Shown: positions 54,979 through 62,438 of the stretch, in pieces | Numbering within the stretch: position 1 is the stretch's first letter | How the letters are laid out: every line of letters starts with the position of its first letter | NCBI RefSeq assembly: GCF_001620265.1 | Contig: NZ_CP012661.1 | Coordinates: 3,286,001-3,350,000, forward strand | Direction: 5' to 3' | DNA from: Frigidibacter mobilis | Lineage (GTDB): Bacteria > Pseudomonadota > Alphaproteobacteria > Rhodobacterales > Rhodobacteraceae | Length of the DNA: 64,000 nucleotides | Notes under the pieces: model-generated | What the model saw: the letters and a program-made list of their open reading frames with translations, nothing else | The model's database searches: none | Told to the model about the DNA's origin: nothing | Position numbers and translations under genes: made by a program

Positions 54979-55794
54979 ATGACTCCCCTGAAGATCGGCG
55001 CCTGCCTGCGCAGCGCCGAAGTTGCGGCCCACCGGGCATGGCTGTTCGAGGCCGAACGCGACATCGAATTGCAGGACTTCATGACCCATGCCGCCCTTGG
55101 CGCCGAACGCGCGGATCGCATCGCCGCGGCGAAAGCGGCGCTGGCCGGCCATACCGGCCGGGTCGGGGTTCATGGGCCCTATGAAGGGCTCGACATCGAC
55201 AACAAGGATGCCGAGCTGCGCCCGCTGATTACGGCACGGTTCCTGCGCGCGCTGGAAGCTGCCGAAGCGGTCGGGGCGCGGCAGATGGTGCTGCATTCGC
55301 CCTACCGCGCCTGGTTCCAGAACAACCGGCTGGCAGCGCCCGGCTACCCCGAGGCCAAGCTGGACCGGATCCATGACGTGCTGGACCCGGTGGTCAGACA
55401 GGCCGAGGCGGCAGGGATCACCCTCGTGATCGAGAATATCGAGGATGTCGATCCCGCCACCCGCCGCGGCCTGGTGGAAAGCTTCGCCAGCCCCGCGGTC
55501 GCCCTGTCCATCGACACCGGTCATGCGCAGCTGGCGCGCCGGATGTCCGGCGCCCCGCCGGTGGATTACTTCGTGCGGGATGCCGGCGCGCTGCTGGCCC
55601 ATGTGCATCTGCAGGATGTCGATGGCCATGCAGACCGCCACTGGGCACCCGGCGAAGGCGAGATCGAATGGGCCGGCGTTTTCCGCGCCCTGGCCGAGTG
55701 CCAGGGCGCGCCGCATCTGGTGCTTGAACTGCGCGACAAGACCGAGATCCCGAAAGGCTTTGCCTATCTGGAAGCCCTGGGGCTCGCAGTCTGA
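54979..55794 (+). CDS. sugar-phosphate isomerase/epimerase-like TIM-barrel protein
   Basis: A 271-aa protein of the AP-endonuclease-2/xylose-isomerase-like fold. It has RVGVHGPYEGLDIDNKD, QMVLHSPYRAWFQNNRLAAP, ITLVIENIEDVDP (metal-binding Glu), ALSIDTGHAQLARR (Asp/His) and LAHVHLQDVDGHADRHWAPG (His/Asp), so the divalent metal site is complete. Last gene of the plus-strand operon, 50 bp after the third PhnM-like gene. It may isomerise the sugar part left after phosphonate removal; this is inference. Confidence 0.8.
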   Translation: MTPLKIGACLRSAEVAAHRAWLFEAERDIELQDFMTHAALGAERADRIAAAKAALAGHTGRVGVHGPYEGLDIDNKDAELRPLITARFLRALEAAEAVGARQMVLHSPYRAWFQNNRLAAPGYPEAKLDRIHDVLDPVVRQAEAAGITLVIENIEDVDPATRRGLVESFASPAVALSIDTGHAQLARRMSGAPPVDYFVRDAGALLAHVHLQDVDGHADRHWAPGEGEIEWAGVFRALAECQGAPHLVLELRDKTEIPKGFAYLEALGLAV

Positions 55795-55800
55795 GGTTTG

Positions 55801-55824
55801 ACGGGCCGCCCTCAGGCGGCCCGT
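55801..55824. terminator. hairpin between convergent operons
   Basis: ACGGGCCGCC (55801-55810) pairs perfectly with GGCGGCCCGT (55815-55824) around a 4-nt loop, over the shared 3' ends of the plus-strand operon and the minus-strand phnM. No T run; probably a bidirectional terminator. Confidence 0.6.
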
Positions 55825-56981
55825 GCCAACATGACCGATCCATCGGAATAGATCTTGCGCCCCGCCCGCAGGGTGGTGCGCACATGGCCGACGCCGCTGT
55901 CATCGGCAATCAGCAGATCGGCCAGCATCCCTGGCGCAATCGCCCCGCGGTCCATCAGCCCCAGCGCCAGCGCCGGGTTCAGCGTCGCCAGCCGGGCGGA
56001 CCCGGCAAGACCAGCCGGATCGGCCTTGGCCAGCTCAAGAACAGCCGGCAGCAGCGCCGAGGGATGATAGTCCGAGGCCATGATGTCCAGCAGCCCCGCG
56101 CCATGTGCATCCCGCGCCGACAGGTTGCCGGAATAGGACTTGCCGCGCAGCGCATTGGGCGCGCCCATCGCCGTGGCCAGCCCACGCGCCCGCGCCTCGG
56201 TTGCTGCCTCGACCGTTACCGGAAACTCGCTGATCCCCGCGCCAAGCCCCTGCATCAGCGCGACCTTTTCCACAGTATCGTCATCATGGCTGGCCAGCGC
56301 CACGCCATGCGCGCGGCAGGTGTCGGAAATCGCGCGCAGCGTGGCGGCCATGTCGCCCGCGGCCCCGCGCTTTTCGTTGATCCGCCGGCTGACCTCGCCC
56401 TCTGCCTCGGACAGGCTCAGACCCTTGTCACGGGCGATCCGCGCCACATGCGCCTCGAGATCGCGGTACTGGCCCTGCCCCGGCGTGTGATCGGTCAGCG
56501 AGACCAGATCCACCGCACCTTCGGCGATCAGCCCTTCCACCACGCGCAGCGCATCCGGGAAGGTGATCTCGAACCGCGCGTGAACCTTGTGATCCACCTT
56601 CAGCACATCGCCCATCGCCTTCAGCGCGCGGATGATGGCGCTGGTGTTGTCGAAATGCCGGATATGGCCATAGGCGGACCCGGGATGAAATGACACCGCG
56701 GCATAGGCCGTCGTCACGCCGGCCGCCGCAAGCCGCCGGTCCAGATCGCGCAGGCCAAGCTCCAGCGGCATCCGCACATTGGGGCGGGGTTCCACCTCGC
56801 GCTCGACCATATCGCCATGCATGTCGACAAAGCCGGGCATCAGCAGCAGACCATCGCCGGTCATCGCCGCGCCCGGCATCGGTGCGCGGGCGATCTCGGC
56901 GATGCGGCCAGCCTCGATGCGGACGGAACCGCGCTCGATCACCGCATCGGGTGTCACCACCCGGAAGTCAGACAGCCACAT
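55812..56981 (-). CDS. phnM: PhnM-like amidohydrolase of the C-P-lyase operon (H-G-D type)
   Basis: A 389-aa amidohydrolase, last gene of phnFGHIJKLM. It should convert ribose-1-phosphonate-5-triphosphate to the 5-monophosphate. Seen are MPGFVDMHGDMVEREVEPRP (H-G-D in the metal motif), LVSLTDHTPGQGQYRDL (canonical), VALASHDDDTVEKVALM, GISEFPVTVEAATEARARG, MGAPNALRGKSYSGNLSA and DIMASDYHPSALL. The ATG at 56981 has GAGGT upstream and overlaps the phnL stop; ATG 56996 is the alternative. It differs from the canonical PhnM at 53773, so the C-P-lyase operon seems to use a variant enzyme. Confidence 0.9.
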   Translation of the reverse strand: MWLSDFRVVTPDAVIERGSVRIEAGRIAEIARAPMPGAAMTGDGLLLMPGFVDMHGDMVEREVEPRPNVRMPLELGLRDLDRRLAAAGVTTAYAAVSFHPGSAYGHIRHFDNTSAIIRALKAMGDVLKVDHKVHARFEITFPDALRVVEGLIAEGAVDLVSLTDHTPGQGQYRDLEAHVARIARDKGLSLSEAEGEVSRRINEKRGAAGDMAATLRAISDTCRAHGVALASHDDDTVEKVALMQGLGAGISEFPVTVEAATEARARGLATAMGAPNALRGKSYSGNLSARDAHGAGLLDIMASDYHPSALLPAVLELAKADPAGLAGSARLATLNPALALGLMDRGAIAPGMLADLLIADDSGVGHVRTTLRAGRKIYSDGSVMLARAA

Positions 56982-57675
56982 CTTCGGGCACCTCATTTGC
57001 CGTCAATTCAATCTCGCGGTCGATCAGCCCGGCCACGTCGCCCGGGTGGTGAAACACCCCGATCATCGCCACGCCTGCCGCCTTCAGATCGGCCAGCCGC
57101 CGGATCAGCGCCGCCCGCGCGCCCGCATCGAGCGAGGCGGTCGGCTCGTCCAGCAGCAGCAACCGCTGCGGCAGGATCAGCGCGCGAGCCAGGTTCACCT
57201 TCTGCTGCTCGCCGCCCGAGAAGGTGGTGGGATAGGCCCGCCAAAGATCGCGCTTGACGCCGAATTCGGCCAGCCAGCGGCGGGCTTCCTCCACAGCCTC
57301 GGTGGCGGGAATGCCCGCGCGGCGCAGCGGTTCGGCCACGATATCCTCGGCCGCCACCCTTGGCCGCGCGATCAGGAACTGCGTGACAAAGCCGATCTCG
57401 CGCCGCCGCAGCAGGGCGATATCCACATCGGCCGCCCGCGCCAGGTCGATCCGGCCCTCGGTGGTGTGATACCAGATATGTCCGGCCCGCGGCAGATAGC
57501 TGCGGTAGAGCGTGCGCAGCAGCGTGGACTTGCCCACCCCGTTCGGCCCGCGCAGCAGCAAAAATTCGCCTGCGTGCAGGGTGAAGCTGATGCCCGCGAA
57601 GGCGTGCAGGCGCTGGCCCAGATGGTGCATCTGGAAGTGCTTGGTCAGGTTCTCGACCTCAAGAACGGGAGTCAT
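56968..57675 (-). CDS. phnL: phosphonate C-P lyase system protein PhnL
   Basis: A 235-aa ABC-type ATPase that is not a transporter subunit but belongs to the C-P-lyase complex. Walker A is GPNGVGKST, the PhnL-specific region is IGFVTQFLIARPRVAAEDIV, signature FSGGEQQKVNLARAL, Walker B LLLLDEPTASLD, switch FHHPGDVA. The ATG at 57675 starts MTPVLEVENLTKHF and lies 7 bp after the phnK stop. Confidence 0.93.
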   Translation of the reverse strand: MTPVLEVENLTKHFQMHHLGQRLHAFAGISFTLHAGEFLLLRGPNGVGKSTLLRTLYRSYLPRAGHIWYHTTEGRIDLARAADVDIALLRRREIGFVTQFLIARPRVAAEDIVAEPLRRAGIPATEAVEEARRWLAEFGVKRDLWRAYPTTFSGGEQQKVNLARALILPQRLLLLDEPTASLDAGARAALIRRLADLKAAGVAMIGVFHHPGDVAGLIDREIELTANEVPEDVAV

Positions 57676-57682
57676 GTCAGCC

Positions 57683-58486
57683 TCACAGTTTCGCATGGAC
57701 GAGTTGCTGGGTGTAGTCGTGTTGCGGGTCCTGGAAGATCTGGTCGGCCAGCCCCTGCTCCACCACGCGGCCGCGCCGCATCACCATCACCCGGTCGGCC
57801 ATCGTGCGGATCACGCCAAGATCGTGCGAAACGATCACCATCGTGATAGCCCGGTCGCGCTGCAGGCGCTTCAGCGTGTCGAGCACCAGCGCCTGCACCG
57901 AGACATCGAGCCCGGTGGTCGGTTCATCCAGCAGCAGCAGCGCCGGTTCCAGCGCGATCGCCTTGGCCAGTTGTACCCGCTGCTGCATCCCGCCCGAAAG
58001 CTCGATGGGCCGCGCGTCCATCCGCTCCAACGGAAACTCCGATGCGTCCAGCGCCTCGCGGGCGCGGGAACGTAGGGCGGCAAAGCTGCGCTCTCCGGCG
58101 ATCAGCAGCCGCTCGGCCACGTTGCCGCTGGAGCTGTTCTTCATCAGCAGGCCCAGATGCGGGTTCTGGTAGACGATGCCGATGCGCGTGGCGCAGAGCA
58201 TCCGGCGCGCGAAACGGTCAAGCTCGAACAGATTGCCGGGCAGATCGGGCAGCGCAAGCCGGTAGTCGCCCGCGTCGGGGCTGTCTTCCAGGTTCATCAT
58301 CCGCAGAAGGGTCGATTTTCCCGACCCGCTTTCGCCGACGATCCCCAGCACCTCGCCGGGATAGACCAGGGCCGACACGTCATCCAGCGCCACCACGTCG
58401 CCATAGCGGCGCGACACGCCGGTCATCGTCAGCAGGGGCGGCGTGGTCATCAGCTGCGGGGCGCGCAGTGCAAGGGCAGCAGTCAT
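57683..58486 (-). CDS. phnK: phosphonate C-P lyase system protein PhnK
   Basis: A 267-aa ABC-type ATPase that docks on the PhnGHIJ core. Walker A is GESGSGKST, PhnK-typical RIGIVYQNPHLGLLMKNSSS, GNVAERLLIAGERSF, signature LSGGMQQRVQLAKAI, Walker B LLLLDEPTTGLD and switch VSHDLGVIRTMADRVMVM. Its start overlaps phnJ by 4 bp. In E. coli PhnK binds through PhnJ, so its retention suggests that the complex here still assembles. Confidence 0.93.
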   Translation of the reverse strand: MTAALALRAPQLMTTPPLLTMTGVSRRYGDVVALDDVSALVYPGEVLGIVGESGSGKSTLLRMMNLEDSPDAGDYRLALPDLPGNLFELDRFARRMLCATRIGIVYQNPHLGLLMKNSSSGNVAERLLIAGERSFAALRSRAREALDASEFPLERMDARPIELSGGMQQRVQLAKAIALEPALLLLDEPTTGLDVSVQALVLDTLKRLQRDRAITMVIVSHDLGVIRTMADRVMVMRRGRVVEQGLADQIFQDPQHDYTQQLVHAKL

Positions 58487-59397
58487 TTCGGCATCTTTCC
58501 GTTTTCATACCAGGTGGCCCCGAGGGCGACATCCTCGCCATCGCGCCGGCGGATCGCCTTGATGCCAAGGTTGCTGTCCGACAGCTCGAACACCGATCCG
58601 CCGCTATCCTGCGGGATCTCGTTCATGAAGTAGCCCGCGACGCCCGAGCGGTGGCAGGTCAGCGCGCCATGATCCTCGACCTGATAGGGCACGTCGGAAA
58701 ATACCAGCGGCTCCACCCGGGTGAAGGGCGGCACCGCGTAGAGCCGCTTTTCGCGCCCTGCCGACAGGAAGGTCAGATGCTGTGCCATGTGCAGTTTCGG
58801 CAGATCCCAGCGGGGGATCGGCGAGGGCGTCATCACATGCCGGCCGTTCACCAGCGCCGGATAGGAGGCGCCCTGCATGATCCGGCCCGAGCGCACGATC
58901 TGCTCGTAGAGGATCAGCCACAGCCGGCCGTAATCGGCATCGGCGTGCATCTGGCGGGCGACGGACATGTTCGGCTCCACCGGGCGCAGCGGTTCGGGGT
59001 TCGGCACCTGCAGCACCAGCACCTGATCGGCGCGAAGCCTTTCCTCGGGGATGCGGTGGCGGCTCTGGATCAGGGTCGCGGCCAGCGTGTCCCATGTCTC
59101 GGCCGCGCCCGACACCTTGGACAGGAACGACCGGATCGAGGCGGCGTTGACGCTGTCATCGGCGCCTTGGTCGATCACCTTCACCACCGAGGACGGCTTG
59201 AGCAGAGTCAGCGTGACCTGCAACCCGCCGGTGCCCCAGCCGCGCGCCATCGGCACCTCGCGGCTGGCATAGGGCATCTGGCAGCCGGGCACGGCAATGG
59301 CCTTGAGCATCTTGCGGCGCAGTTCGCGCTTGGCAGAGGCGTCAAGGAAGCCGTAGGAGAAGGCCTCCCAGGGTTTTGTCAGCGTGGCAATGGTCAT
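58483..59397 (-). CDS. phnJ: PhnJ-family C-P-lyase subunit lacking most Fe-S cysteines
   Basis: A 304-aa PhnJ homologue. Conserved are YGFLDASAKRELRRKMLKA, VPGCQMPYASREVPMARGWG (Gly38 matches the glycyl-radical Gly32 of E. coli), KVIDQGADDSVNAASIR, LIQSRHRIPEE, PSPIPRWDLPKLHM, and GREKRLYAVPPFTRVE. Canonical PhnJ then has a PCxxCG pair and FVCSDTDYC, which hold the [4Fe-4S] cluster and the catalytic thiyl radical. Here the region reads EDHGALTCHRSGVAGYF and FELSDSNLG: only Cys248 remains, and the other three cysteines are replaced. The reading frame is clean, so these are substitutions. The protein is unlikely to work as a radical-SAM C-P lyase. Confidence 0.9.
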   Translation of the reverse strand: MTIATLTKPWEAFSYGFLDASAKRELRRKMLKAIAVPGCQMPYASREVPMARGWGTGGLQVTLTLLKPSSVVKVIDQGADDSVNAASIRSFLSKVSGAAETWDTLAATLIQSRHRIPEERLRADQVLVLQVPNPEPLRPVEPNMSVARQMHADADYGRLWLILYEQIVRSGRIMQGASYPALVNGRHVMTPSPIPRWDLPKLHMAQHLTFLSAGREKRLYAVPPFTRVEPLVFSDVPYQVEDHGALTCHRSGVAGYFMNEIPQDSGGSVFELSDSNLGIKAIRRRDGEDVALGATWYENGKMPK

Positions 59398-60470
59398 GCG
59401 GGCACCTGTTCTGGCTGGATCGGCGCCGGCGTCTTGTCCGCGGTCGCCTTGGCCCCGCGCAGCGCATCGAGCGAGGACTGGAAGGTCACGTAATGGGGCA
59501 GCTTGAAGTGGATGCAGAAGCCCGAGGCCTCGACGGGTTCGGTGTGATAGAGGAAGAACTCCTCCTCCACCGGCGATCCCTTGGAGGCGCCGGGGGCGTT
59601 GAGGTCCAGCGTGGCACCCGAGATCACCTTGACCTCGTTCCAGCCAAGGGTGGCGCAGAAGCCCAGTTCCAGCAGGCCGGACCTGCCCTTGGAGGTGACT
59701 TCCGCCTGCGACACCTTCACCCGGCCCGCCGAAAACTCGGTGCCGCGCGGATGGCGCACCCGCAGTTCCGCCTCGGCCAGGCGCAACTCGTTCACGGTGG
59801 GGTGGGCATTGCCATAGCCGCGCATCGCCGAATAGCCGAGCGCGAGCATGCCCCCGGTATCGGCCCGCGCCAGGCTTTGCAGCGTGTGGGCGCGCTTGGC
59901 GGGGAACAGCAGCGGTTCGCGCGTCAGGTCGGGGATATCATCGGGGGCGACCTCGGCCCGGGCCGGATCGGCCACCAGGCCTTGCGCCTTTTGCCAGGCC
60001 GCCAGCGAGGGCTGCAGCGCCGGGGCAGGGGTGGGCGCGGGCTCGACCGGGGCCGGGCTGTAGGGGCGGCCCTGCAAGACGTCGGTTGCCAGCAGGCGGT
60101 GGGCATAGTCGAGACTCGGCCCCAGGATCTGCCCGCCGGGAATGTCCTTGAACGCCGCCGAAATTCGCCGGTGGGTGAAAAGCTGGTCCTGCATCACCGG
60201 CGCGGCAATGCCGAGCCGCGGCTGCGTCGTCCGCCAGGCGCGCAGCAAGAGCACGGCCTCGTACAGGTCTCCGCCCGATTGCGCCAGTGCCAGCGCCGCA
60301 AGGTCCGGCTCGTAAAGCGAGGCCTCGCCCATCACCCGGTCGATCAGCATCGGCAGCGCCTTCCGCAATTCCTGCACGCGCCCGGCGTCGATCTGGCCCA
60401 GTTCGGCACGGTACAGCCGTTCGGACTGTTCGATGGCCCGCTCGCCGCCGCGGGTAGCTACATAGGCCAT
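59394..60470 (-). CDS. phnI: phosphonate C-P lyase system protein PhnI
   Basis: A 358-aa protein that with PhnG, H and L makes ribose-1-phosphonate-5-triphosphate from phosphonate and ATP. Family segments are MAYVATRGGERAIEQSERLY, DIPGGQILGPSLDYAHRLL, GYGNAHPTVNELRLAEAELR, and the C-terminal VEASGFCIHFKLPHYVTFQS with the conserved histidines. A proline/alanine-rich insert (PAPVEPAPTPAPAL) sits mid-protein. Overlaps phnJ by 4 bp and phnH by 1 bp. Confidence 0.93.
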   Translation of the reverse strand: MAYVATRGGERAIEQSERLYRAELGQIDAGRVQELRKALPMLIDRVMGEASLYEPDLAALALAQSGGDLYEAVLLLRAWRTTQPRLGIAAPVMQDQLFTHRRISAAFKDIPGGQILGPSLDYAHRLLATDVLQGRPYSPAPVEPAPTPAPALQPSLAAWQKAQGLVADPARAEVAPDDIPDLTREPLLFPAKRAHTLQSLARADTGGMLALGYSAMRGYGNAHPTVNELRLAEAELRVRHPRGTEFSAGRVKVSQAEVTSKGRSGLLELGFCATLGWNEVKVISGATLDLNAPGASKGSPVEEEFFLYHTEPVEASGFCIHFKLPHYVTFQSSLDALRGAKATADKTPAPIQPEQVPA

Positions 60471-61021
60471 TACAGCACCTCGATCATGGTAGAGCGCGGC
60501 AGGCCGATCACCTCGGCACCGCAGACCAGAAACAGATCAAACCCCGCCGGATAGCGGCACCGCGCCGCACGCAACGGCCAGAGCCCCGGTGCAAGTCCGC
60601 CAAGGGAGATATCGACAAAGCTCTCTATGCCCGGCCCGGTCAGCCGCAGCCTCTGTCCGGCCCCGAAGGTGGCGGGCGCCACCACGGTTGCCCCCTGATC
60701 GGGGTAAAGGTCGGACCCCACCGGCACCTGCCCCAGCCGTACCAATGCCTCGGCATCCGCCAACGACAGGAAGGCATGGTCGGCCAGCGGCACCGGCACC
60801 TGTGCGGCGCCGAAGGGTGCAATCCGCTCGGCCAGCGCAGGATCGTCGCAGAACACCCGGCATTCGCGGTCCAGCAGCGCTTCGGCGATGCCGGCCATAC
60901 CCGGGGCGGGCAGGACCTGCACCGTGCCGGGGCGCGACAGGGCCCACATCAGCGCCTCGAACGTCGCGTTGGTCCGCGTCTCGAAATCGTCCGGCACCGG
61001 GGTGGTGGCAAGCGGGGTCAT
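60470..61021 (-). CDS. phnH: phosphonate C-P lyase system protein PhnH
   Basis: A 183-aa core subunit of the C-P-lyase complex, structurally a PLP-transferase-like fold without cofactor. It has TNATFEALMWALSRPGTVQ, LLDRECRVFCDDP, VPVGSDLYPDQGATVV, LRLTGPGIESFVDISLGGL and GFDLFLVCGAEVIGLPRSTM. Its start overlaps the phnG stop. Confidence 0.92.
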   Translation of the reverse strand: MTPLATTPVPDDFETRTNATFEALMWALSRPGTVQVLPAPGMAGIAEALLDRECRVFCDDPALAERIAPFGAAQVPVPLADHAFLSLADAEALVRLGQVPVGSDLYPDQGATVVAPATFGAGQRLRLTGPGIESFVDISLGGLAPGLWPLRAARCRYPAGFDLFLVCGAEVIGLPRSTMIEVL

Positions 61022-61497
61022 CAGAAGGTCTCCATATCAACGCGGGTCGCTTCGACCCGGCAAAGGCGCGCGGTGTCGGCGGCGGCGAGCGTAGCAGCTT
61101 CGTGCTGCAGGAAGCTGCGGATCTCCGGCGTTTGTCCAAGGCTGGCGGCGGCATCGACCACGGCCATCGCCATCGCGCGTTCCAGATCGCGGCCCACGAC
61201 CATTCCATAGCCCTCGGTGCCTGCCGCGCGGATATGCGCCTCGGCCACCAGCACCTCGCCCAGGTGGAAGTCGGTGCCCTGCACGGTGTCGCGCATCGGC
61301 AACATCACAAGACCGGTGCGGCTCTGGATCACCTCGACCGCGCCGAGGTCCGGCAGCAGGCGCTCTGCCAGCGCCACCAGACGGGTCGCATCGGCCCGCG
61401 CCAGAATCTCCAGCAGGGGGCCGTGGTCGAATGGAGGGGTCTTTTCGTCGGTCTGGTCAAACACCGCGGGCGCTTTCCGGGGCCTCCGGGCCCTCAT
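61021..61497 (-). CDS. phnG: phosphonate C-P lyase system protein PhnG
   Basis: A 158-aa small core subunit. The family pattern is LLEILARADATRLVALAERL, VIQSRTGLVMLPMRDTVQGT, FHLGEVLVAEAHIR, GYGMVVGRDLERAMAMAVVD and TRLCRVEATRVDMETF. With the ATG at 61497 it overlaps phnF by 41 bp; the GTG at 61464 would cut the overlap to 8 bp and give 147 aa, nearer the E. coli length. Either is possible. Confidence 0.9.
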   Translation of the reverse strand: MRARRPRKAPAVFDQTDEKTPPFDHGPLLEILARADATRLVALAERLLPDLGAVEVIQSRTGLVMLPMRDTVQGTDFHLGEVLVAEAHIRAAGTEGYGMVVGRDLERAMAMAVVDAAASLGQTPEIRSFLQHEAATLAAADTARLCRVEATRVDMETF

Positions 61498-62206
61498 CCT
61501 GGTTGTCGAAGGTGAATTGCACCCGGTCGCCGGCCCAGACCGCCTCGGAATAGCCGATGGGCAGGCCGCCAGCGTCCACGTCGGTCTTCTGCATCACCAC
61601 GACCGGCTGGTCGGGGTGCTGCATCAGCAGCGAGGCCTCGTCCTCGGTGGGACGGCGGGTGAAGATGGTAGTACTCTTGCGGAAGTAGTCCGGGATGCCG
61701 TGGCTCCGGTAGATATCGGTCACCGACTCGCCGGCGCTGCGTCGCGCGCCAAGGTCTGGAAAGCGTGTTGCACAGTGGTAGGACAGGCCGATGCTGATCG
61801 GCACCCCATCGGCGAGGCCGCGGCGCAGCAGCCGGTGCACGGCGCTGCCTTCGGGAAGGGAAAGAGCCGCGGCAACCGCGGCCGGCGCAACGACGATGGA
61901 ATCCGCCAGCTGCTCTCCCGCGGGGGACACGCCCTGCTCCAGCAGGTTCTGGCGAAACCGGGTGCGACGCCCGATATGATAGCTGATGAGCGGCGCTGCC
62001 TGCACAAAGGTTCCACGGCCCTGTTCGACGCGCAACTTGCCCTCGACGGCCAGCGCCGCTACAGCCCGCCGAACCGAATGCCGCCCGGCCTGAAAGGTCT
62101 GGCAAAGCTGCGATTCGGTGGGCAATTGCATTCCCGGCTCAAGCTGCCCGCCAGAGATATCCGCAGAAATCCGGTCACGGATGATCTTCCAATTGTCCCG
62201 TCCCAT
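61457..62206 (-). CDS. phnF: GntR-family (HutC subfamily) phosphonate operon regulator PhnF
   Basis: A 249-aa regulator with an N-terminal winged helix (IRDRISADISGGQLEPGMQL, PTESQLCQTFQAGRHSVRRA, LAVEGKLRVEQGRGTFVQ) and a C-terminal UTRA effector domain (HRLLRRGLADGVPISIGLSY, EDEASLLMQHPDQPVVVMQK, YSEAVWAGDRVQFTFDN). First gene of phnFGHIJKLM. It probably represses its own operon and is relieved by a phosphonate or intermediate. A perfect 18-bp palindrome 16 bp upstream of the ATG is the likely operator. Confidence 0.92.
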   Translation of the reverse strand: MGRDNWKIIRDRISADISGGQLEPGMQLPTESQLCQTFQAGRHSVRRAVAALAVEGKLRVEQGRGTFVQAAPLISYHIGRRTRFRQNLLEQGVSPAGEQLADSIVVAPAAVAAALSLPEGSAVHRLLRRGLADGVPISIGLSYHCATRFPDLGARRSAGESVTDIYRSHGIPDYFRKSTTIFTRRPTEDEASLLMQHPDQPVVVMQKTDVDAGGLPIGYSEAVWAGDRVQFTFDNQDEGPEAPESARGV

Positions 62207-62221
62207 AATGTCCGATCCGTC

Positions 62222-62239
62222 GAGTCATTCGAATGACTC
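62222..62239. promoter_or_regulatory. probable PhnF operator: perfect 18-bp palindrome
   Basis: GAGTCATTCGAATGACTC is fully self-complementary and lies 16 bp upstream of the phnF ATG, where a GntR dimer would block transcription. Assignment to PhnF is inferred from position and symmetry. Confidence 0.6.
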
Positions 62240-62389
62240 CATGCCTACCCCCCCAACGTCACGCGCGTGTGACAGTGGGCGCGGCCGAAGGCGGACACTT
62301 CATCAAAGCCTCGGCATAACTGTCATGAATACGGATCGCCGCAAATTGCGGCGGTAGGTCAAAGGGGCGGGATGCCGATGGTCTCAACA

Positions 62390-62422
62390 GCTTGCGAGGG
62401 GCTCGCGGCATCCCTCGCAAGC
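62390..62422 (-). terminator. hairpin downstream of the TonB-dependent receptor gene
   Basis: GCTTGCGAGGG (62390-62400) pairs perfectly with CCCTCGCAAGC (62412-62422) over an 11-nt loop, starting 17 bp after the receptor stop on the minus strand. No T run follows. Confidence 0.55.
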
Positions 62423-62438
62423 ATCATGTCCACGCCGA

